Shown: positions 61,986-64,000 of the stretch, one piece after another
How positions within the stretch are numbered: position 1 is the stretch's first letter
Layout of the letters: each line of letters opens with the position of its first letter
Assembly (NCBI GenBank): GCA_016721735.1
Contig: JADKHM010000002.1
Coordinates: 248,001 to 312,000, forward strand
DNA: 64,000 nt
Direction of reading: 5' to 3'
Origin: Flavobacterium sp.
GTDB lineage: Bacteria > Bacteroidota > Bacteroidia > Flavobacteriales > Flavobacteriaceae
Program-made: the position numbers and the translations under genes
Notes under the pieces: generated by a model
The model's input: only the letters and a program-made list of their open reading frames with translations
Databases searched by the model: none
Told to the model about the DNA's origin: nothing

Positions 61986-64000
61986 ATGAAAAAATTACTT
62001 CTCTTTTTTTTCCTATTGACTTTTTCACTAGGATATTCGCAAGGAGCTGCGCCAGGTGACCCCGGCAAAAACTCTTGGGATGTTATTTCCCTCTTTTCCG
62101 CAGCGTACACAGACCTCGCGGGAACCAACTTTAACCCAAATTGGGGTCAAACCTCAGGTTATCCGGGCAATTTGACTACTCCGTCTTATGGCGGAGACGA
62201 AGTTAAACAGTATCAAAATACCGGAAATTATCAAGGTACTGAAACGGCAGCCGATGTTAATATTTCAGCGATGACTAAATTTCACATCGAAATTTATTCA
62301 TCAACGCTCACTTCAATAAGAGTATCGCTCATCAAGACGACTGGTGGTGGTGTAGAAGTTCCAACAACCTTAGCCCTTACTCCAGGAACATGGAACGTAT
62401 TTAACATAGATATTAGTGGTGCTGCTTATAATGCAGTTCGTCCAATTTTTCGTCAAATTAAGTATGATCAACCAGCGGGAGCAGGTAACATTCAAAACTT
62501 AATTGTTGACAATATGTTTTTCTGGAGACCTGCTACAACACAGCCTCCGACTTTTGGACCATTTACAGTTCCTGCAAAAGTAGTGGGAGATGCGCCATTT
62601 GGAATTACAGACCCAACTTCTAACAGTTTAGGAGCATTCACCTACACTAGTAGCAATACTGCTGTTGCAACTATTAGCGGCAGTACAATAACTGTAGTAG
62701 GTGCCGGAACATCGACAATTACAGCTACTCAAGCGGCTGACGGAATTTATGGTGCTGGAAGCACTACGGCAACATTAACAGTAACCCCGCCTGCAGCACC
62801 AACACCCCCAGCAAGAAATAGTTGGGATGTTATTTCCTTTTACAGTGACGGTAGTGGATATCCACTTTCATCAACACCAACATGGGGAGGATCAGGTAGT
62901 TCCGACGTTTCTATCGGCGGAAATAATGTAAGATTTTTAGCTAACGTTACCGCTTCTCAAATTGCATTCGCAGCAACCAATGTTTCAGAAATGACGCATG
63001 TGCACATCGACGTATTTTCTATAAATCAAACGCCAATGTGGTTTTGGTTGATGAATCAACGTGTGATTGTTCCTACTCCTATTAATGGATGGACTAGTGT
63101 AGATATTCCTTTGTCAAGTTATTCTACTTTAGGGGTAAATTTGTCAACTGTAAATTTATTTAAGATTGAAAACCCAACGGGAGCAGGTCTTCCTTTGAAA
63201 CAAGTATATGTAGACAACATCTACTTTTACAGAGCAGCTACTTTACCTCCTCCAACTTTAGGAGCGTTAACTCTTCCATCACCAGTTGTTTTGGGAGACG
63301 CACCTGCAGTTCTGACTAACCCAACAACAAATAGTACTGGAACATTTACCTACACTAGTAGTAACACTGCTGTTGCAACAGTAAGTGGAAATACCTTAAC
63401 TTTTGTTGGCGGAGGTACGAGTACCATTACCGCGACTGTATCCTCTGACGGAACTTATGGCGCAAGAAGTACTTCTGCAACTTTAACTGTATCATTTCCA
63501 GCACCTGGTCCATCACCGGTGCCGCCAGCAAGAGATCCTGCCTCTGTAGTTTCAATGTATACAGGTACACCAACTACGTATGCTAACGGAACTACTGCAG
63601 TTCAAGCAAGTTGGTCAACTGGATCTACAAACTCTAATTTTGCTTACGCTAACGGTTCGGATACTTGTATTCAAGTTAACAATTTAGGTTACTTCGGATT
63701 GGTAACCAATGGCGCTAATTTCAGCGTCGCAGGAATGTCAACATTACACGTAGACATTTATGTGAACACGCCGATGACAACCATGATCTTAAATCTTTTG
63801 GCTCCTTCGGACAGAAATTATTCAATAGGACCACTAGCAACAGGTTGGAATTCTTTTGATATTCCATTAACCACATACCCTGGTGTTTTAACTAACATCA
63901 ACGGAATAAAATTTGAGCAAAGTGGTGGTACACCTCGTCAAATATACATAGACAACGTCTATTTCTATACAGGTGGCGCACCTGCTCTTAGTAACTTCCC
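61986..64000 (+). CDS. Modular secreted protein, 3' end cut by window
   Basis: An open frame of at least 671 codons starting MKKLLLFFFLLTFSLGYSQ, a signal peptide. It alternates two modules: a jelly-roll or galactose-binding-like domain that starts NSWDVISxYS and ends VDNIYFYR, and a bacterial Ig-like domain with FTYTSSNTAVATISG and GTSTITATQAADGIYGA. Each module pair is about 245 residues; two pairs and most of a third binding domain are visible. The design suggests a carbohydrate-binding surface or secreted enzyme, with a catalytic or sorting domain probably beyond the window. No such domain is seen here. Confidence 0.85.
   Translation, partial: MKKLLLFFFLLTFSLGYSQGAAPGDPGKNSWDVISLFSAAYTDLAGTNFNPNWGQTSGYPGNLTTPSYGGDEVKQYQNTGNYQGTETAADVNISAMTKFHIEIYSSTLTSIRVSLIKTTGGGVEVPTTLALTPGTWNVFNIDISGAAYNAVRPIFRQIKYDQPAGAGNIQNLIVDNMFFWRPATTQPPTFGPFTVPAKVVGDAPFGITDPTSNSLGAFTYTSSNTAVATISGSTITVVGAGTSTITATQAADGIYGAGSTTATLTVTPPAAPTPPARNSWDVISFYSDGSGYPLSSTPTWGGSGSSDVSIGGNNVRFLANVTASQIAFAATNVSEMTHVHIDVFSINQTPMWFWLMNQRVIVPTPINGWTSVDIPLSSYSTLGVNLSTVNLFKIENPTGAGLPLKQVYVDNIYFYRAATLPPPTLGALTLPSPVVLGDAPAVLTNPTTNSTGTFTYTSSNTAVATVSGNTLTFVGGGTSTITATVSSDGTYGARSTSATLTVSFPAPGPSPVPPARDPASVVSMYTGTPTTYANGTTAVQASWSTGSTNSNFAYANGSDTCIQVNNLGYFGLVTNGANFSVAGMSTLHVDIYVNTPMTTMILNLLAPSDRNYSIGPLATGWNSFDIPLTTYPGVLTNINGIKFEQSGGTPRQIYIDNVYFYTGGAPALSNF

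Overview
The window looks like chromosomal DNA of a Flavobacteriaceae member, most likely Flavobacterium or a close relative. The basis is AT-rich DNA, repeated TAnnTTTG promoter boxes typical of Bacteroidetes, type 9 secretion (T9SS) sorting domains, GIN-domain (DUF2807) proteins, a sigma/FecR/TonB-receptor set, a DnaJ with only two cysteine motifs, and intergenic elements of a kind seen in Flavobacterium. Most genes are housekeeping or core accessory genes. I saw no prophage, insertion sequence or CRISPR array.

Layout. 1-4.7 kb: a partial ABC ATPase, grpE-dnaJ, a TIGR01777 epimerase and a DUF4442 protein. 4.7-15.4 kb: an envelope block with DUF4870, three GIN-domain proteins, a PadR-PspC-GIN operon, a transglutaminase-like protein, and an ABC ATPase next to a permease fused to an M1-type peptidase. 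15.5-17.7 kb: trxB, tRNA-Pro(UGG) and a ~0.6 kb tandem array. 17.7-25.6 kb: glycosyltransferase-sigma factor pair, TonB, PhnA-like/M48 pair, MFS, PH-domain protein, lipA and gap. 25.7-33.0 kb: hybrid histidine kinase, purine nucleoside phosphorylase, lpxK, Nif3-like, a coiled-coil protein that has lost its zinc ribbon, and a hydrolase. 33.0-38.1 kb: repeats, a broken pseudouridine synthase, a broken T9SS protein, folD and ffh. 38.3-42.3 kb: seven co-directional genes encoding a Rieske lipoprotein, ankyrin protein, DOMON-like T9SS protein, OB-fold protein, DUF5777 barrel, monohaem cytochrome c lipoprotein and YceI. This reads as a redox or electron-transfer module of the periplasm and outer membrane and is the best candidate here for a little-described system. 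42.5-48.1 kb: two related lipoproteins and an ECF sigma/FecR/TonB-receptor locus. 48.1-58.4 kb: argS, a 1532-residue T9SS type B protein, fabH, a T9SS YCF48-like protein and an ABC ATPase. 58.6-64 kb: a tail-fibre-like surface protein and the start of a modular secreted protein.

Two features cut across the window. First, six genes (rluF-like, T9SS PD40-like, histidine kinase, TonB receptor, lipoprotein, YCF48 protein) are each broken, and every lesion is repaired by adding back one base (two for the rluF-like gene), mostly in homopolymers. This points to residual sequencing error more than to decay. Second, an intergenic repeat family beginning CCCTAGCCCTGAT and ending AGCAGGAAnnAGCTCC occurs six times, each copy folding a different variable stem between conserved ends. 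It may be a mobile palindromic element or a structured RNA.
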